From NCBI GenBank assembly GCA_041675185.1, contig JBAYUH010000036.1:1-6349 (forward strand): a stretch of 6,349 nucleotides of DNA. Reading direction: 5' to 3'. Of this stretch, positions 4,021-6,349 are shown piece by piece. This stretch comes from UBA1557 sp041675185. GTDB lineage: Bacteria > Patescibacteriota > Patescibacteriia > Magasanikbacterales > UBA922. The notes under the pieces were generated by a model that was not told the DNA's origin, did no database searches, and saw only the letters and a program-made list of their open reading frames with translations. Within the stretch, counting starts at the first letter, position 1. Each line of letters starts with the position of its first letter. The position numbers were made by a program, and so were the translations under genes.

Positions 4021-6349
4021 TCAATTTGTTATATCTGTAGTAGTAGTGATATCTATCGTAGAGCTACTAACTTCATCGCTATTGATATTTTCAGTAGAAG
4101 TAACCACTTCATCTGTAGAACTGACATTATCCAATGTCAAACCATTGTCTTGCAAATAATTATTCGCCAAATCAGTCAAATTGTCTGAGATACTTTCACT
4201 AGAGCTAGTTTCTGAAATACTAGTAGCACTATCAGAAACCTGTTCAAAAGCATACCAATTGATCACAATATCCTGACTCTGAATTGGTCGAATCTTGATT
4301 GTAAAACCAGTAGTATCTACACTATCCACAAAATAAGTATCCAAAGTTACGTCACTAGCCAAAGTAAGATTAACAATAGGTGGTGTGGCAAATTCTTGAG
4401 CAAATTCTACTCTCACACCATTTTCGCCAGCTTGAATCAAAGCTGAACCAATATTGTCTTGACCAAAGGCCACATGTTTGGTAAAAAATACATCTTGAGC
4501 AAAAGTCAAAGTATTATTTTGATTTGTTTGACTAATGAAATCATCTAGATTACCACTTAGAAGCAAAGCATTGTATGTATCAAGTTGCTGTTTCAATTCT
4601 TTGACACCTTCCAAAGCCAAAGCTCCAAGTTTAGAGTATTGAATACCCCAAGCACCCTGACCATTTGGTCCTAATTCATCTTTGCCCACACTCACAGCTT
4701 CTGGAAAAATATTATAAAGTTCCTGAGCAATAGCACCTATATCATGCTTGCCATTGGCTTTCCAATCAAAAGATACAGCTCTATAATTGTCTATTCTATC
4801 CAAAACATCCAAACTCATAATATTTTCTTTCAGTCTTTCATCAGAGTTACCAGTCCAAGCTGTATCTGTCTGTCCTATATAAACACCATTTCCACCAGTA
4901 TTATCTACTATATATAATCTATTATCTGATTTATCCAAACGCATAGTCCACTCTGTAGTACTAGCGCTATTGAAAGCAAAATCAACAGTAGTACTAACTG
5001 AAGATGTAGCATCAGTCAGTACAAGTCCGCCAGAAATAGACATCGCACCACTAAACAAAGAATTTCCATCGACCATCAGTCCATTGTTGACATAGACATC
5101 ATTACCAACAGTTAAATTATTTACAATATTTACATTATCTGATTTGATATTTCCAATATTAGCTGTCGGAACATCTATACCTACAAGATCTACTACATGA
5201 AAATCATCACCAGCCCCATACGTACCCACATAAGCATATTTGCCTGAGACATCTACGCTAGCAGCACCATCTGAAAGACTAAGATTACCTACAACGACTG
5301 GGCTAGTGTGATCAGAGATATCTAAAATCTTAAATTGTGAATCTGGACTACCCAACGCAACATAAGCATAATTACCAGAGATATGAATATTATTTACCCC
5401 ATATATAAAATCAAGACTAGCGGTAGTAGTTGGATTATTAGGATCAGATATATCTACAATATAAAAATCATCACCAGATCCTTCTGTACCAACATAAGCA
5501 TAATTGCCAGAGACATAAACACTTTTGGCATTGTCTGACAAATTAAGACCGCCCATAAGAATTGGATTAGTAGGATCAGATATATCTACAACCTGAAAAT
5601 CATCACCGTAAACATCTGTACCAACATAAGCATAATTGCCAGAGACATAGACACTTCCTACTGAACCTATCAAATCAAGACTTCCTACAAGAGCTGGACT
5701 AGTTGGATTAGAAATATCTAAAATTTTTAAATTATCCTCGAAATCACCATATGTACCAACATAAGCATAATTGCCAGAGATATAAATACCACCAACACCA
5801 TCCATTAAATCAAAGATTCCTGTGGTAGTTGGACTAGCTGGATTAGAAATATCTATTACTAAAAAATTATCGTTATACAAGAATAAACCTGCATAAGCAT
5901 AATTACCAGAAACACTAAAGCTAGCTATACCACCCACATCTAAACTCCCAACAGTTGTAGGATTATTTGGATCAGAAGTATCTATAACAAAAAAATCATC
6001 ACCAGCACCACCGCTTGTACTAACGTAAGCATACTTACCAGAGATATGTATACTTGAAACACCAGATGAAGAAATTTCATTACTACCTAATTCTACAGGA
6101 TCAATACCTACTGTCTGCAAAATATCTCCATTGGTAATGTGTAATGAAGCAGATGGAGAGTTGGTACCTATACCAATACTACCAGCAAAATAAGATGTGG
6201 AAGAAGGATTGGAAATAGAAAGCCCACCATAAGAAAGAATACCACCAGAACCAACAACAAGACCATTACCAAAAGAAGCATCATTTCCCACACTAAAATT
6301 ATCTGTCACATTAATATTGTTTGATTGGAGTGCACCAATGTTGGCAGTT
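4021..6349 (-). CDS. Tail-fibre/adhesin-like surface protein with LVIVD propeller and Peptidase_S74 domain, 5'-partial
   Basis: The last 775 codons of a larger gene are visible. GTG at 6309 could be mistaken for a start, but the frame stays open to the right edge (TANIGALQSNNIN...) and matches an internal module, so the true start lies outside. Numbering from that GTG: a Gly/Asn/Ser-rich stalk includes GIGTNSPSASLHI (46-58). Seven LVIVD-type repeats follow (about 85-386: VSGNYAYVGT, then DDFxVVDISDP). A second TANIG/VGND stalk module spans 382-414. A Peptidase_S74 chaperone domain covers about 487-577, with SDERLKENI at 489-497 and HDIGAIAQELYNIFPEAV at 522-539. An H-type-lectin-like beta domain (about 624-691) has FATPPIVNLTL, TTGFTIKI and VINWYAF. 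An acidic Ser/Thr-rich tail ends the protein (692-762). S74 domains usually assist trimerisation of fibre proteins and then cleave themselves off before the Ser of SDxRLK. It is probably a secreted adhesin or fibre. S74 and LVIVD calls are strong; the lectin call is tentative. Confidence 0.92.
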   Translation of the reverse strand, partial: TANIGALQSNNINVTDNFSVGNDASFGNGLVVGSGGILSYGGLSISNPSSTSYFAGSIGIGTNSPSASLHITNGDILQTVGIDPVELGSNEISSSGVSSIHISGKYAYVSTSGGAGDDFFVIDTSDPNNPTTVGSLDVGGIASFSVSGNYAYAGLFLYNDNFLVIDISNPASPTTTGIFDLMDGVGGIYISGNYAYVGTYGDFEDNLKILDISNPTSPALVGSLDLIGSVGSVYVSGNYAYVGTDVYGDDFQVVDISDPTNPILMGGLNLSDNAKSVYVSGNYAYVGTEGSGDDFYIVDISDPNNPTTTASLDFIYGVNNIHISGNYAYVALGSPDSQFKILDISDHTSPVVVGNLSLSDGAASVDVSGKYAYVGTYGAGDDFHVVDLVGIDVPTANIGNIKSDNVNIVNNLTVGNDVYVNNGLMVDGNSLFSGAMSISGGLVLTDATSSVSTTVDFAFNSASTTEWTMRLDKSDNRLYIVDNTGGNGVYIGQTDTAWTGNSDERLKENIMSLDVLDRIDNYRAVSFDWKANGKHDIGAIAQELYNIFPEAVSVGKDELGPNGQGAWGIQYSKLGALALEGVKELKQQLDTYNALLLSGNLDDFISQTNQNNTLTFAQDVFFTKHVAFGQDNIGSALIQAGENGVRVEFAQEFATPPIVNLTLASDVTLDTYFVDSVDTTGFTIKIRPIQSQDIVINWYAFEQVSDSATSISETSSSESISDNLTDLANNYLQDNGLTLDNVSSTDEVVTSTENINSDEVSSSTIDITTTTDITN
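5068..5166 (-). repeat. Internal copy of the TANIG...VGND stalk module
   Basis: Residues 382-414 of the S74 protein (TANIGNIKSDNVN, NNLTVGNDVYVNNGLMVDG) align without gaps with residues at the right edge of the window (TANIGALQSNNIN, DNFSVGNDASFGNGLVVG). This copy joins the beta-propeller to the S74 region. The alternating hydrophobic/Asn/Gly pattern suggests a beta-rich fibre segment. Confidence 0.75.
5152..6057 (-). repeat. Seven tandem LVIVD-type propeller repeats, about 132 bases each
   Basis: Residues 85-386 of the S74 protein hold seven units of about 44 residues with the consensus VSGNYAYVGT-x-DDFxVVDISDPxNPxxxGSLxL. The last unit lacks the DPxxPxxxGxLxL half. A matching strand (GIDPVELGSNEIS, residues 68-80) stands before the first unit, the arrangement expected for a closed seven-bladed propeller. 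The middle units are also alike in DNA: GTACCAACATAAGCATAATT recurs on the plus strand at 5486, 5618 and 5753, spaced 132 and 135 bases. This suggests recent amplification. Confidence 0.88.
6250..6348 (-). repeat. Edge copy of the TANIG...VGND stalk module
   Basis: This segment encodes TANIGALQSNNIN and then VTDNFSVGNDASFGNGLVVG, matching the internal module at 5068-5166. It shows that codons to the right of the GTG at 6309 belong to the protein. More copies may lie beyond the window. Confidence 0.75.

Noticed and set aside
5486..5785. Regularly spaced near-identical segments that could suggest a CRISPR array
   Set aside because: Spacing is 132-135 bases, intervening sequence is also repetitive and in frame, and all of it codes for LVIVD propeller blades.

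Overview
The window is AT-rich, low-GC bacterial DNA. All recognisable genes lie on the minus strand and encode secreted or membrane-anchored surface proteins. The combination of features points to the Candidate Phyla Radiation (Patescibacteria, Parcubacteria-like). These features are YAWSxNxGWINF-type repeats in a secreted protein, a Peptidase_S74 tail-fibre-like protein with GIGTxSPxxxLHI wording, small one-TM proteins with an LPxxExP...NGDxxLxY...YRPxxNK core (one ending in a LytR_C-like domain), and carboxypeptidase-regulatory-like domains beside TM helices. The lineage call is inference from protein style. No marker gene is present. Ordinary TGA and TAA stops are used, and nothing suggests TGA recoding.

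Layout, in the direction of transcription (right to left): (1) 6349-4021 is the 3' part of a large modular surface protein. It has a tail-fibre-like beta-rich stalk, a seven-repeat LVIVD beta-propeller, a second stalk module, a Peptidase_S74 intramolecular chaperone domain, an H-type-lectin-like module and an acidic Ser/Thr-rich tail. The gene enters from beyond the right edge, so its true start is not visible. (2) 3969-3505 is a small one-TM protein. (3) 3495-2749 is a paralogue of it with an added LytR_C-like C-terminal domain. (4) 2743-350 is a 797-residue protein with a signal peptide, YAWS repeats, two Ig-like domains, low-complexity linkers, a helical region, TM segments and two carboxypeptidase-regulatory-like domains. 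Gaps between genes are 51, 9 and 5 bases, consistent with one operon.

Left of the operon (99-349) is a non-coding stretch. It holds a GC-rich foldback inverted-repeat element (137-277) and a good promoter-like sequence reading leftward (301-328). The promoter would drive a last, barely visible minus-strand gene that starts at 98 and runs off the left edge.

The genes are best read together as a cell-surface or attachment module: a probably oligomeric fibre or adhesin (gene 1), two small membrane-anchored envelope proteins (genes 2 and 3) and a large membrane-anchored Ig-like surface protein (gene 4). The joint role is inference; no enzyme other than the putative S74 self-cleaving domain is seen.
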